This document shows, piece by piece, positions 37,067 to 48,615 of a stretch of 64,000 nucleotides of DNA (the first letter of the stretch is position 1; every line of letters begins with the position of its first letter). Location: the NCBI RefSeq assembly GCF_003633895.1, contig NZ_RBID01000014.1, positions 299,188 to 363,187 of the forward strand, written 5' to 3'. The translations under genes and the position numbers were made by a program. The notes beneath the pieces were generated by a model, which saw only the letters and a list, made by a program, of their open reading frames with translations, was not told the origin of the DNA and searched no databases. The stretch comes from Vogesella indigofera. Its GTDB lineage: Bacteria; Pseudomonadota; Gammaproteobacteria; Burkholderiales; Chromobacteriaceae.

Positions 37067-37141
37067 GGACCAGACCCTGGAGCTTTTATGAGCAGCCATT
37101 ATGTTTTTTTGAGCCTGCAGTGAAGGTCAGAACCGGTGCGG

Positions 37142-37435
37142 TTATGGAGTCTCCGAGGCGGTGCTATTGTCCAGCAGCTGGAAAAACACCTCGTTGTTCC
37201 GGATCATACCAAGTTCATTACGCGCACGCTCTTCGATTGCGGCAGAACCTTGCTTCAGGTCACGCACTTCGGCGTCGAGTGCGGCGTTGCGGCCAACCAG
37301 GACTGCGTTGGCCGCACGTTGTTCCTCGACCTGGGAGTCGAGTTGCCAGACCCTGAGCCAGCTGCCCTTGCCTAGCCAGAGTGGCCATTGCAGGGCAGCG
37401 ATCAGGACAATCAGCGTCAGGGTCAGCCAGCGCAT
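37142..37435 (-). CDS. ftsB: Cell division protein FtsB
   Basis: A 97-residue bitopic membrane protein of the divisome that pairs with FtsL and FtsQ. One N-terminal transmembrane helix ([19 protein letters not shown]) is followed by a coiled coil ([29 protein letters not shown]) and [20 protein letters not shown], the DivIC/FtsB signature. It follows eno by 3 bp, the usual eno-ftsB arrangement. Two halves of the dispersed repeat (37287-37298 and 37307-37316) are translated within the coiled coil. Confidence 0.92.
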   Translation of the reverse strand: MRWLTLTLIVLIAALQWPLWLGKGSWLRVWQLDSQVEEQRAANAVLVGRNAALDAEVRDLKQGSAAIEERARNELGMIRNNEVFFQLLDNSTASETP

Positions 37436-37438
37436 TGC

Positions 37439-38800
<1,362 letters not shown>

Positions 38801-38808
38801 TCAACCTG

Positions 38809-39660
38809 TTACAGCGTTTGTTCGGCAAACGGCTGGCCCTTGACCAGCGCATCGATCTGCTTGAGCGTGTGCAGCAGCTCTTTCATGCGCGGCAGTGGCC
38901 AGGCGTTGGGGCCGTCGGACATGGCTTTGGCCGGGTCCGGATGGGTCTCCATGAACAGGCCGGCGATGCCGGTGGCCACTGCGGCACGCGCCAGTACCGG
39001 TACGAATTCGCGCTGGCCGCCGGAGCTGGTGCCCTGGCCGCCGGGTAGTTGTACCGAGTGGGTGGCGTCGTACACCACCGGGCAGCCGGTTTCGCGCATG
39101 ATCGCCAGCGAGCGCATGTCGGAGACCAGATTGTTGTAGCCGAAGGAGGCGCCGCGTTCGCAGGCCATGAAGCTGTCCGGGTCGAGGCCGGCTTCCAGCG
39201 CGGCTTCGCGCGCCTTGTCGATCACGTGTTTCATGTCGCCCGGCGCCATGAACTGGCCCTTCTTGATGTTCACCGGCTTGCCGCACACGGCGACGGCGCG
39301 GATGAAGTCGGTCTGGCGCGCAAGGAAGGCCGGGGTCTGCAGCACGTCGACGACGGCGGCGACGTGCGGTACCTGTTCTTCGGTGTGCACGTCGGTCAGC
39401 ACCGGCACGCCGATCTGGCGGCGTACTTCGGCCAGGATGCGCAGGCCTTGTTCCATGCCGAAGCCGCGGAACGACTTGCCGGAGGAGCGGTTGGCCTTGT
39501 CGAAACTGGACTTGTAGATGAAGTTGATGCCCAGTTCGCTGGTGATTTCCTTCAGCTGACCGGCGGTATCCAGCGCCATCTGTTCGCTCTCGATCACGCA
39601 GGGACCGGCGATCAGGAACAGCGGGTGGTCAAGACCGACTTCGAATCCGGCGAGTTTCAT
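38809..39660 (-). CDS. kdsA: 3-deoxy-D-manno-octulosonate 8-phosphate synthase
   Basis: A 283-residue enzyme joining arabinose 5-phosphate and phosphoenolpyruvate to Kdo 8-phosphate for lipopolysaccharide. [51 protein letters not shown] and [12 protein letters not shown] are diagnostic. It sits between pyrG and eno, separated from each by an inverted copy pair of the dispersed repeat. Confidence 0.96.
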   Translation of the reverse strand: MKLAGFEVGLDHPLFLIAGPCVIESEQMALDTAGQLKEITSELGINFIYKSSFDKANRSSGKSFRGFGMEQGLRILAEVRRQIGVPVLTDVHTEEQVPHVAAVVDVLQTPAFLARQTDFIRAVAVCGKPVNIKKGQFMAPGDMKHVIDKAREAALEAGLDPDSFMACERGASFGYNNLVSDMRSLAIMRETGCPVVYDATHSVQLPGGQGTSSGGQREFVPVLARAAVATGIAGLFMETHPDPAKAMSDGPNAWPLPRMKELLHTLKQIDALVKGQPFAEQTL

Positions 39661-39683
39661 GGTGTGTGTCCTTCAGCTGGAAA

Positions 39684-39715
39684 CAGGGTTGGCCGCAGTG
39701 CTGCGGCCAACCCTG
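39684..39715. repeat. Perfect inverted repeat pair between pyrG and kdsA
   Basis: CAGGGTTGGCCGCAG (39684-39698) and CTGCGGCCAACCCTG (39701-39715) are perfect reverse complements separated by 2 bp. Both halves carry the same CCTG variant end, as if one was copied from or corrected to the other. It begins 7 bp after the pyrG stop. Confidence 0.9.
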
Positions 39716-39722
39716 GATGGCA

Positions 39723-41710
<1,988 letters not shown>

Positions 41711-41944
41711 ATGGCGCGTGTTTGCAAAGTCACCGGCAAGCGTCCGATGACCGGGAACAATGTGTCCCACGCCAATAACAAGACTAAGCGTCGTTTTCTG
41801 CCTAACCTGCAATATCGCAAGTTCTGGGTAGAGAGCGAAAATCGTTGGGTGCGTCTGCGTATTTCTAACGCAGCACTGCGTACCATCGATAAGGTAGGCA
41901 TCGACGCCGTTCTGGCCGACCTGCGTGCTCGCGGCGAGCTGTAA
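41711..41944 (+). CDS. rpmB: 50S ribosomal protein L28
   Basis: A 77-residue ribosomal protein. [34 protein letters not shown] and the following [20 protein letters not shown] are typical of L28. GGGAGTG lies before the ATG. rpmG follows at 36 bp in the same transcript. Confidence 0.96.
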   Translation: MARVCKVTGKRPMTGNNVSHANNKTKRRFLPNLQYRKFWVESENRWVRLRISNAALRTIDKVGIDAVLADLRARGEL

Positions 41945-41980
41945 TTTTTCGACCGACGAAATCGACAATAAGGAATAGCC

Positions 41981-42136
41981 ATGCGCGACAAGATCAAGCT
42001 GGAATCGACCGCAGGTACCGGTCACTTCTACACTACCACCAAGAACAAGCGTACGATGCCTGAGAAAATGGAGATCAAAAAGTTTGATCCCGTTGCTCGC
42101 AAGCATGTTCTGTACAAGGAAATCAAACTGAAGTAA
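41981..42136 (+). CDS. rpmG: 50S ribosomal protein L33
   Basis: A 51-residue ribosomal protein, [20 protein letters not shown] onward, ending [11 protein letters not shown]. It lacks the zinc cysteines, so it is the zinc-independent L33 form. AAGGAATAG precedes the ATG. It is paired with rpmB and followed by a strong terminator. Confidence 0.95.
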   Translation: MRDKIKLESTAGTGHFYTTTKNKRTMPEKMEIKKFDPVARKHVLYKEIKLK

Positions 42137-42158
42137 TTCAGTCTGGTTGCCTTGTTGA

Positions 42159-42190
42159 AAAAAGCCCTTTGATTCGTCAAAGGGCTTTTT
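42159..42190 (+). terminator. Rho-independent terminator after rpmG
   Basis: AAAAAGCCCTTTGA and TCAAAGGGCTTTTT form a 14-bp A/T-flanked stem with a 4-base loop and trailing Ts. Confidence 0.92.
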
Positions 42191-42233
42191 GTTTGGCTGC
42201 TGCCGTTGTGCGGTGGTGTTGATGTGCTGCGAC

Positions 42234-42248
42234 CAGGGTTGGCCGCAG
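42234..42248 (-). repeat. Dispersed repeat, single intergenic copy
   Basis: CAGGGTTGGCCGCAG, the CCTG-ended variant, 8 bp from the ubiF stop in the convergent gap after rpmG. Confidence 0.75.
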
Positions 42249-42256
42249 CGGGTTGT

Positions 42257-43477
42257 TCATTTGCCGGGCAGGGCGATGCGCAGGCCGCGCGCCAGCGGGG
42301 ACAGGCCCAGTGCGTAGCGCACCACCTCCTGTTTCAGCCTGCCGGGGCGGTTGGCCAGCTTCAGCGCCAGATTGCGCAGCAGGCGCAGCGGCGGGGCGCT
42401 GTTGCCAAAGCCGTAGCAGAAGGCATCCATCAGCCGCTGCATGGCGTGGTTGGGCAGCATACGCTGGCGCTGGTAGCGTTGCAGCAGCGCCGGTGCCGCC
42501 GGGTCCTGCCCCAGGCGGAAGGCCTCGTGCAGCAGCGCGGACAGCGCCTGCACATCCTGGAAGCCAAGGTTGACGCCCTGGCCAGCCAGCGGATGGATGG
42601 TGTGCGCGGCATCGCCGGCCAGCACCACGCGGCCGCGATGGTAGCGTTGCGCGTGGCGGCGGGTGAGGGCGAAGCTGCCGCGGCTGACCAGCTGGCGCAG
42701 CACCGGCAGCCGGGCGGGGAATTCACGCTGGAAGGCGGCAATCAGTGCCGCTTCGCTGAGGGTTTCCAGCTCGCGTACCCGTGCCGGCTGGTGATACCAC
42801 ACCAGCGAGGCGTAGTCGCCGGGCAGCGGCAGCAGCGATTGCGGGCCGGTGGCGGTGAATTGCTGCCAGGTGATGTCGCGCTCGCCGCCCTCGATGGCGA
42901 AGGTGGCGACAAAGGCGTGCATCGGGTAGTCGTGGCTGTTGATGCCGATGCCGGCCAGCCGGCGCGCGGCGGACTGGGCGCCGTCGGCGGCGACCACCAG
43001 CCTGGCGGCAAACTGGCGACCGCTGCCCAGCGTCACCAGGCAGTGATCACCCTGTTCGCTCAGCGATTGCAGCAGGTCGGGGCAGATCAGCTCGATATTG
43101 TCATGCTGCGCCAGCGCTTGCTGGCAGGCCAGCTGCACGATGCGGTTCTCGATAATGTGGCCCAGTTCGGTCTCGCCCAGCTCGGCGGCGTCGAACAGCG
43201 TGCCTTCCTGCTCGTCGTTTTCCCACACCAGCATGCGCTGGTACGGCGCGCTGCGCATCGCCTCGATATACGGCCAGGCGCCGATGCGCTGCAGCAGTTG
43301 CCGCGATGCCGGGCTGATGGCGGACACGCGCAAATCCGGCGCGCTGGCCGGATCGAAGGCGGCGGGCGCCTGTTGTTCCAGCACCACGATACGGCGGCCG
43401 CTGTCGGCCAGTGCCGCGGCCAGTGCCGCCCCGACCATGCCGCCCCCGACGATGAACAGATCAGCTTGTTCGACCAT
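42257..43477 (-). CDS. ubiF: UbiF-type FAD-dependent ubiquinone-biosynthesis hydroxylase
   Basis: A 406-residue flavin monooxygenase acting on a demethoxyubiquinone intermediate. N-terminal FAD motif DLFIVGGGMVGAALAAALADSG, the middle motif DLRVSAISPASRQLLQRIGAW, VVAADGAQSAARRLAGIGI, and the second FAD motif VLAGDAAHTIHPLAGQGVNLGFQDV are conserved in the UbiF/UbiH/UbiI family, with closest resemblance by eye to UbiF. The start at 43477 (MVEQADLF) is preferred over a 20-residue extension. Which ring position it hydroxylates is inferred from resemblance only. Confidence 0.85.
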   Translation of the reverse strand: MVEQADLFIVGGGMVGAALAAALADSGRRIVVLEQQAPAAFDPASAPDLRVSAISPASRQLLQRIGAWPYIEAMRSAPYQRMLVWENDEQEGTLFDAAELGETELGHIIENRIVQLACQQALAQHDNIELICPDLLQSLSEQGDHCLVTLGSGRQFAARLVVAADGAQSAARRLAGIGINSHDYPMHAFVATFAIEGGERDITWQQFTATGPQSLLPLPGDYASLVWYHQPARVRELETLSEAALIAAFQREFPARLPVLRQLVSRGSFALTRRHAQRYHRGRVVLAGDAAHTIHPLAGQGVNLGFQDVQALSALLHEAFRLGQDPAAPALLQRYQRQRMLPNHAMQRLMDAFCYGFGNSAPPLRLLRNLALKLANRPGRLKQEVVRYALGLSPLARGLRIALPGK

Positions 43478-43527
43478 GTTTAGCCTCTTGTACCGAATAA
43501 AGTCGGGGCCGACTGTAGCAGTACGCC

Positions 43528-43542
43528 TTGCGGCCAACCTTG
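43528..43542 (+). repeat. Dispersed repeat, single intergenic copy
   Basis: TTGCGGCCAACCTTG between the LysR gene (43550) and ubiF, 7 bp from the LysR stop. Confidence 0.85.
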
Positions 43543-43549
43543 GTCTGGG

Positions 43550-44467
43550 TCAAATCCCGTCCAGCGCCGCCTGCAGCCGCGGGATGATGAAGGAGATGAA
43601 AGCCTGGTGCTTGCGCGGCATCGGCTGGTGGTAGGCAAATACCAGGAACACCGGCCAGCCGGCGGCACGCCACTGCGGCAGTACCGCGACGATGTCGCCT
43701 TTTTCCAGCAGCGGCTTGGCCATGTAGCTGGGCAACAGGCCGATGCCGTGTCCCGCCTGGATGATGCTGGACACCACCGCGTACTGATCCACCACCAGCG
43801 ACGGGCAGATATTGAGGGTGGCGCTGGTGTCGTCGCAGGCCAGCCGCCATTCGCTGCCCTGCTTGCTGTAGTAGGCGTTGCTGATCAGGCGGTGCTGGTG
43901 CAGCTGCTCGGTACTGGCCGGTGCCGGATGCTGCGCCAGATAGGCCGGGCTGGCGTACAGCGCCTCCCACACCAGCCCCACCGGGCGCGCCACCAGCCGG
44001 TCGTCGTGGACATTGCGCGTGCGCAGGGTAAAATCCAGCCCCTCGCCGACCGGGTCCTGGATGCGGTTCTCCACTTTCAGCTCGATGCACAGCGCCGGGT
44101 ACAGCATCGCCATTTCCGCCAGCAGCGGCCCCAGCAGCTGTTGCGCGAGGCCGGCGGAGCAGCCGATGCGCAGCACGCCTTCCACGCTGTCGCGCGCCTG
44201 TTCGATGTCGTGACGCACGCTGTCCAGCAGTTCGCGCAGGCGGGTGGCGTGCGCGGCCAGGCGCTGCCCGCTTTCGGTGAGCGCCACGCGGCGGGTATTG
44301 CGCAGCACCAGCACGGTGCCCAGCTCCTGTTCCAGTTCCTTGATCAGCTGGCTGATGCGGCTCTTGGCGCAGTGCAGCGCCTCGGCGGCGGCGGTAAAGC
44401 TGCCGTGGCGGGCGAGGGCGTCGAAAGCAAGTAGCGCGTCAGGCGAAAGGGTTGGCGTTGTTTTCAT
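43550..44467 (-). CDS. LysR-family transcriptional regulator
   Basis: A 305-residue LysR regulator with HTH LLAFDALARHGSFTAAAEALHCAKSRISQLIKELEQELGTVLVLRNTRRVALTESG. Effector domain shows HRLISNAYYSKQGSEWRL and VSSIIQAGHGIGLLPSYMA. It diverges from the EamA transporter gene across about 180 bp, so the transporter is a candidate target. The ligand is unknown. Confidence 0.88.
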   Translation of the reverse strand: MKTTPTLSPDALLAFDALARHGSFTAAAEALHCAKSRISQLIKELEQELGTVLVLRNTRRVALTESGQRLAAHATRLRELLDSVRHDIEQARDSVEGVLRIGCSAGLAQQLLGPLLAEMAMLYPALCIELKVENRIQDPVGEGLDFTLRTRNVHDDRLVARPVGLVWEALYASPAYLAQHPAPASTEQLHQHRLISNAYYSKQGSEWRLACDDTSATLNICPSLVVDQYAVVSSIIQAGHGIGLLPSYMAKPLLEKGDIVAVLPQWRAAGWPVFLVFAYHQPMPRKHQAFISFIIPRLQAALDGI

Positions 44468-44651
44468 TGCAGAACAATCTGTTTAGCATTATGTGGTGTT
44501 CAGTAGTGTAACGCGGGATTAAGCTGTCGTTCACCTCGCTGTCATGGTTTCGCAACCTGCGCGACGGTTGATGCACTCCAGTGTGACCTATGGCCGACCG
44601 CCCATGTCGGCCATTTTTTTTGCAGCCACGCCGGCTGCCAGACGGAAAATC

Positions 44652-45530
44652 ATGTTGCCTTATATCGCCTTGACCACGGCCATGCTGCTGTGGGCCAGTT
44701 CCTTCATCGCCCTGAAAATCGTGTTCCAGGTGTTTGACCCGCTGTTCGTGCTGTTCTGCCGCATGGTGATCGCCACCGCGCTACTGCTGCCGCTGATGGC
44801 GTGGCAGGGCTCACGCTGGCACTACCGCGCCGGTGACTGGAAGTGGATCCTGCTGCTCGGCCTGTGCGAGCCGTGCCTGTATTTCCTGTTCGAGGCGCAG
44901 GCGCTGCTGTACACCAGCGCCTCGCAGGCCGGGTTGATCACCGCCACGTTGCCGGTGCTGGCCGCGCTCGGCGCGCTGCTGTTCCTGCGCGAGCGCCTTG
45001 GCCGGCGCGCCTGGTACGGCATTGCCATCTCGCTGCTGGGCGTGGCGTGGCTGACGCTGACCAGCGAATCCTCGGCCGCGGCACCGAATCCGCTGCTGGG
45101 CAATACGCTGGAATTCCTGGCCATGGTCTGCGCCACCGGTTACGTGTTGATGGCGAAGAAGCTGTCCAGCCGCTATTCGGCGCTGGCGATTACCGCGATC
45201 CAGACGGTGATGGGCTGTGTCTGGTTCGGCGTCAGCCTGCTGACGCCGTGGGCCAGCTGGCCGCAGGCGTTCCCGGCCGACGCGGTGTTCTGGGTGGTGT
45301 ACCTCGGCGCCTTCATCACCCTTGGCGCCTACGGCCTGTACACCTGGTCGGTGTCCAAGGTGCCGGTGGCGATGGCGGCGGCGTTCATCAACCTGATCCC
45401 GGTGTTCACCCTGCTGCTGGCCGGCCTGTTGCTGGACGAGCGCCTCAACGGCTGGCAATGGCTGGCCTGCCTGCTGGTATTGGGCGGGGTGATGCTGAGC
45501 CAGAGCAAGCGCCCTGCGACGGCGGCTTGA
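44652..45530 (+). CDS. EamA/DMT-superfamily transporter
   Basis: A 292-residue inner-membrane protein with about ten hydrophobic helices forming two EamA repeats (ALTTAMLLWASSFIALKIV, 4-22, and the second half from about 145). The loops and lengths fit the drug/metabolite transporter superfamily. I start at ATG 44652, directly before the first helix; in-frame ATGs upstream (44604, 44544) would add a non-hydrophobic leader. It is divergent from a LysR gene. The substrate is unknown. Confidence 0.87.
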   Translation: MLPYIALTTAMLLWASSFIALKIVFQVFDPLFVLFCRMVIATALLLPLMAWQGSRWHYRAGDWKWILLLGLCEPCLYFLFEAQALLYTSASQAGLITATLPVLAALGALLFLRERLGRRAWYGIAISLLGVAWLTLTSESSAAAPNPLLGNTLEFLAMVCATGYVLMAKKLSSRYSALAITAIQTVMGCVWFGVSLLTPWASWPQAFPADAVFWVVYLGAFITLGAYGLYTWSVSKVPVAMAAAFINLIPVFTLLLAGLLLDERLNGWQWLACLLVLGGVMLSQSKRPATAA

Positions 45531-45592
45531 GTTTGCCGCCGGGCGATAGTGTATTACCCTTGCGCTTTGGCATTATTCACCGGTGGCTTTTT

Positions 45593-46489
45593 ATGACGTC
45601 TTCTCTCGCGGCACTCGCCGCCGCTTGTTGCCTGCTGCTACCGGCGCTGTCCCTGGCTCAGACCCAGACGCCGGCCATCGCGCATGGCGCGGCCGAAGCG
45701 GCCACACCGGCCGCCACTGCCCACGAGGCGCCACACGAGAAACTGTCCCCGTCGATGCGACCGCTGTCGCCGCCGGTGCGGGTCAATCATCCGCCGCGAC
45801 GCCTGCCGCAACAGGCGGCGCCCTACGCCAGGCCGGCAGTCAGGCATCCCCAGCCGCACGCGCCAGCGCACCGGCAGCCGGCGATGGCGGCGCCCTTGCG
45901 TGCCGCCGCCGCCCTGGCTAGCCGGCTGTTGCCGCGCGGCCAACATGGCGACAAGTCGCCGCGGCTGACGGTGCTGGCCTGCGCCGACGGTGCGCCGCGC
46001 CACGGCGCGCAGGGTGCGCTGTACCTGGTGCAGAACCCCGGCAACCAGCTGCTGCTGGGCGAGGCGGGCGTCAGCCACGCGGTGCGCCAGCTGCGCACGC
46101 CGCTGCTGCTGGTGCTGGCCAGTGCCGACTGCAAGGCGGTCAACACCGCGCGCAGCGATTTTTCGGCGCTGCCGCTGGCCGAGCAGCGCACGCTGCTGAG
46201 CATCAATGTCGACAAGGGCGGCACGCCGCTCTCAGCGCAGCTGGACAACCTCGACAACCAGGTCGAGGCGGCGGTGCTGCACTACGGCGGCGAGGTCGAG
46301 GCCGGCCGGCTGTCGGTGATTGGTGCCTATTACGATGCCGCCGGCCAGCTGGGCAAACGCGGGCAGCTGGTGGTGACCAGCATCAACGGCGAACGCGACA
46401 AGGCCACTATTGCACGCCTGCTGCGGCAGCGGGCGGTGTTCAATGCCGCCACCGGCATCGGCACGCCACTGGCCAGCAGCAGTCACTGA
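45593..46489 (+). CDS. Secreted, degenerate beta-carbonic-anhydrase homologue
   Basis: A 298-residue protein with signal peptide MTSSLAALAAACCLLLPALS ending near LAQ, then a Pro/Ala/His-rich linker (about 30-115). The remainder follows the beta-carbonic anhydrase pattern: VLACADGAPR (zinc C130, D132), LYLVQNPGN, then LLLVLASADCKAV (zinc C180) and VEAAVLHYGGEVEAGRLSVIGAYYD. The third zinc ligand, normally His in GHxxC, is S177, and the Arg of the Asp-Arg dyad (CSDSR) is Ala. Activity is therefore doubtful. It may be a repurposed zinc or anion-binding protein. Family assignment is by eye. Confidence 0.6.
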   Translation: MTSSLAALAAACCLLLPALSLAQTQTPAIAHGAAEAATPAATAHEAPHEKLSPSMRPLSPPVRVNHPPRRLPQQAAPYARPAVRHPQPHAPAHRQPAMAAPLRAAAALASRLLPRGQHGDKSPRLTVLACADGAPRHGAQGALYLVQNPGNQLLLGEAGVSHAVRQLRTPLLLVLASADCKAVNTARSDFSALPLAEQRTLLSINVDKGGTPLSAQLDNLDNQVEAAVLHYGGEVEAGRLSVIGAYYDAAGQLGKRGQLVVTSINGERDKATIARLLRQRAVFNAATGIGTPLASSSH

Positions 46490-46507
46490 TTCTTCTGCGC
46501 TATTACG

Positions 46508-46544
46508 ATTGCGGCCAACCTTGCAGGACAAGGTTGGCCGCAAT
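46508..46544. repeat. Perfect inverted pair of dispersed repeats
   Basis: ATTGCGGCCAACCTTG (46508-46523) and CAAGGTTGGCCGCAAT (46529-46544) are perfect reverse complements around CAGGA. A 16-bp stem without a T-run, 19 bp after the carbonic-anhydrase-like gene. It is the clearest example of the paired form. Confidence 0.92.
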
Positions 46545-46646
46545 GCCTTGTGGCGTGCGCGGCCAGTTGCGCCGCCGCGCATCGCGCCTGCCGTGACGGC
46601 GCGGCTGTACTACGCTACACAGCAACAGCCTGTCGAAAGTCGCGCC

Positions 46647-47444
46647 ATGTCCGCCTCTGCCCGCCGCATCCTGAAACGCCGCCTTGCCCGCTATCGCCGC
46701 GACATCCTGCTGGCACGGCAGCAGCTGAGCGCAGCCGACAATGGCGAGGCGCTGCACCAGTTGCGCATCGGCCTGCGCCAGTTGCGCAGCCTGCTGCGCG
46801 GCCTCGGTGCCTTGCCTGGTGCGGCGCCGCTGCTGCGGCTGTCGGCACAGTTGCGTCAGCTGGCCGCTGCCGGCAATGACTGGCGCGATCGTGAAGTAAG
46901 ACTGGCGCTGCTGCAACAGGCGGCCGGCGAGGCCGACAGCCAGGCCTTTGCCGCCTGGCGTCGGCGCGAGGTGATGGCGCTGCAGGCCGGGCGGCTGGAT
47001 TTGCAGCAGCAGGCGATGGTGCTGGACCAGCTGCTGCCGGCCTTGCGGCGCGCCTGTGCGCCGCTGCTGGCGCACCGCAACCGGCGGCTGCGGCGCACAC
47101 TGCGGCGGGCGCTGTTGCAGACGCGCCGCCGCTACCGCCGCGCCCGGCGTGACTGGCAGCGGCAGCCGGGCGATGCCTTGCTGGCGCACCGGCTACGGCT
47201 GCTGGCCAAGCGGCTGCGTTACCAGATCGAGGCCGGCGGCAAGCTGCTGGGCCAGCGCTGGCGGCGGCGGGCGCAGCGTGCCCGCGACTGGCAGCAGCAG
47301 CTGGGTGACGAACGCGACCGGCAGTTGCTGCTGCAAAGCATCGCGCGCGATCGCATTCCGCTGCCGGTGGCGGCGCGGCGCTGGCTGGAGCAGGGCGCCA
47401 GCGCCAACCTTGGCCGCCTGCTGCAGGCGGCCAGCGCGTTCTGA
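46647..47444 (+). CDS. CHAD-domain protein
   Basis: A 265-residue, very arginine-rich helical protein. The CHAD family pattern shows EALHQLRIGLRQLRSLLRGL (histidine and basic residues for polyphosphate binding, about 34-53) and LLAHRLRLLAKRLRYQIEAGGKLL (about 185-210). CHAD proteins bind inorganic polyphosphate. The ATG at 46647 has no clear ribosome site, so the start is uncertain. No neighbouring polyphosphate gene or CYTH domain is present. Confidence 0.82.
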   Translation: MSASARRILKRRLARYRRDILLARQQLSAADNGEALHQLRIGLRQLRSLLRGLGALPGAAPLLRLSAQLRQLAAAGNDWRDREVRLALLQQAAGEADSQAFAAWRRREVMALQAGRLDLQQQAMVLDQLLPALRRACAPLLAHRNRRLRRTLRRALLQTRRRYRRARRDWQRQPGDALLAHRLRLLAKRLRYQIEAGGKLLGQRWRRRAQRARDWQQQLGDERDRQLLLQSIARDRIPLPVAARRWLEQGASANLGRLLQAASAF

Positions 47445-47698
47445 GCGCGCGGCCTTGCCGGTTGCGGCGGTGATTTGTCTGCGGCCAAGCTTGCTGCGCA
47501 CGCGTCGCCAACAGCGGCGGCCGCGGCAGATGGCGAACTGGCGACGTATCGCCTGGCGCGGCTGCACACATCGCGGGCTGCCGCCATCTCATCCCAACGC
47601 TGGCCAACCCAATTACGCCCAATCCAACCCGGCTCAATCCCAGCCGGCTCAATCCCAGCCGGCGTGCACCATGCCGCCGGCGCGCCGCTATCCTGCAG
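47445..47698. repeat. Intergenic stretch with a 15-bp tandem duplication
   Basis: 254 bp without a gene I can support. GGCTCAATCCCAGCC occurs twice head-to-tail at 47631-47645 and 47646-47660, preceded by degenerate copies (CCCAATCCAACCC). It lies downstream of the ClpP-like gene. Confidence 0.65.
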
Positions 47699-48334
47699 TC
47701 ACTCGCTTTTCCTGGTGCGCGGCTTGCGTGGCGCGGTGGTCGGCAGTCCTTGCTGGATGCGGTGCAGACGGCGGCGGATGTCGTCGGTATCGAGCCAGAT
47801 GTCCTCGCCGCGGAAGATGCGCTCCAGCTCCTCCGCGCTGAGGAAGGGCATGCACACGTGGCGCATCACCTTCTCGAACCACTTGCCGCTGGCCATCACC
47901 TGTGCCTGCTGCTCGTTGCCCTTGCCGATCAGCGCCGACGAGTAGTTGTGGAACATCAGCTGGCAGGTGTCGTGCACGATCAGCTCGTCGCCGGCAAGAA
48001 AGATCAGCGCGCCCATCGAGTAGGCGCGCGCCTCCAGGATGGTGATCACGTGCGCCGGGCTGGCGGCGATGTTGTTGATGATCTGCAGCCCGGTATCGAA
48101 ATTGCCGCCCTGGGTGTTGAGGTGCAGGAAAATGATGTCGGATTCGCTGGTGCTGCGCATCGTGTACAGCAGGTCGGTGTAGTGGATCGGCGCGCCGATC
48201 TCGCCGGACAGGTAGAACGAGATCTGGCGGATCACGCCCTGGGTTTCGTAGCGGCGGAACAGCGGCACCTTCTTGCTGTCGTCGTCTTCATCTTCTTCCA
48301 GCGCGGCGCTTGGGATGATGTGTGGCTGGTGCAT
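47699..48334 (-). CDS. ClpP-like serine protease, stand-alone
   Basis: A 211-residue protein of the ClpP/crotonase fold. The catalytic serine is S106 in EARAYSMGALIFLAG and the histidine is H129 in QLMFHNYSS, with HLNTQGGNFDTGLQIINNI the oxyanion strand region. The N-terminus is acidic (LEEDEDDDS) and the C-terminus basic (PRKPRTRKSE). The start at 48334 is set by AAGGAG seven bases before. Unlike clpP it is not next to clpX or tig, so it may act without the standard unfoldase. Function unknown. Confidence 0.78.
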   Translation of the reverse strand: MHQPHIIPSAALEEDEDDDSKKVPLFRRYETQGVIRQISFYLSGEIGAPIHYTDLLYTMRSTSESDIIFLHLNTQGGNFDTGLQIINNIAASPAHVITILEARAYSMGALIFLAGDELIVHDTCQLMFHNYSSALIGKGNEQQAQVMASGKWFEKVMRHVCMPFLSAEELERIFRGEDIWLDTDDIRRRLHRIQQGLPTTAPRKPRTRKSE

Positions 48335-48494
48335 CGCGGCTCCTTGGGGTGCGGCAGCAGGGACGGCTTTATCTGGATAGTAGCCGGCGGCACGCGCTTT
48401 TGTCGGCGAGCTGCGGGCTGCTGGCGGCAACGCCGCTTACAACACGGACACACGGCGGCGTGATGCTGCGGCTTACACTGCGGCTGAGCACGCG

Positions 48495-48509
48495 CTGCGG
48501 CCAACCCTG
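48495..48509 (+). repeat. Dispersed repeat, single intergenic copy (CCTG variant)
   Basis: CTGCGGCCAACCCTG in the 281-bp divergent gap between the ClpP-like and solute-binding-like genes. Confidence 0.75.
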
Positions 48510-48615
48510 CTGCGCAGCGGCAATGACTGGCGAATCTGGCGGCAGGTAGTAAGCTGAACCATGTCGGCCGCATTTTATGCGACCATGCTTGACCGGATGG
48601 CGGATGAGGGACGGG

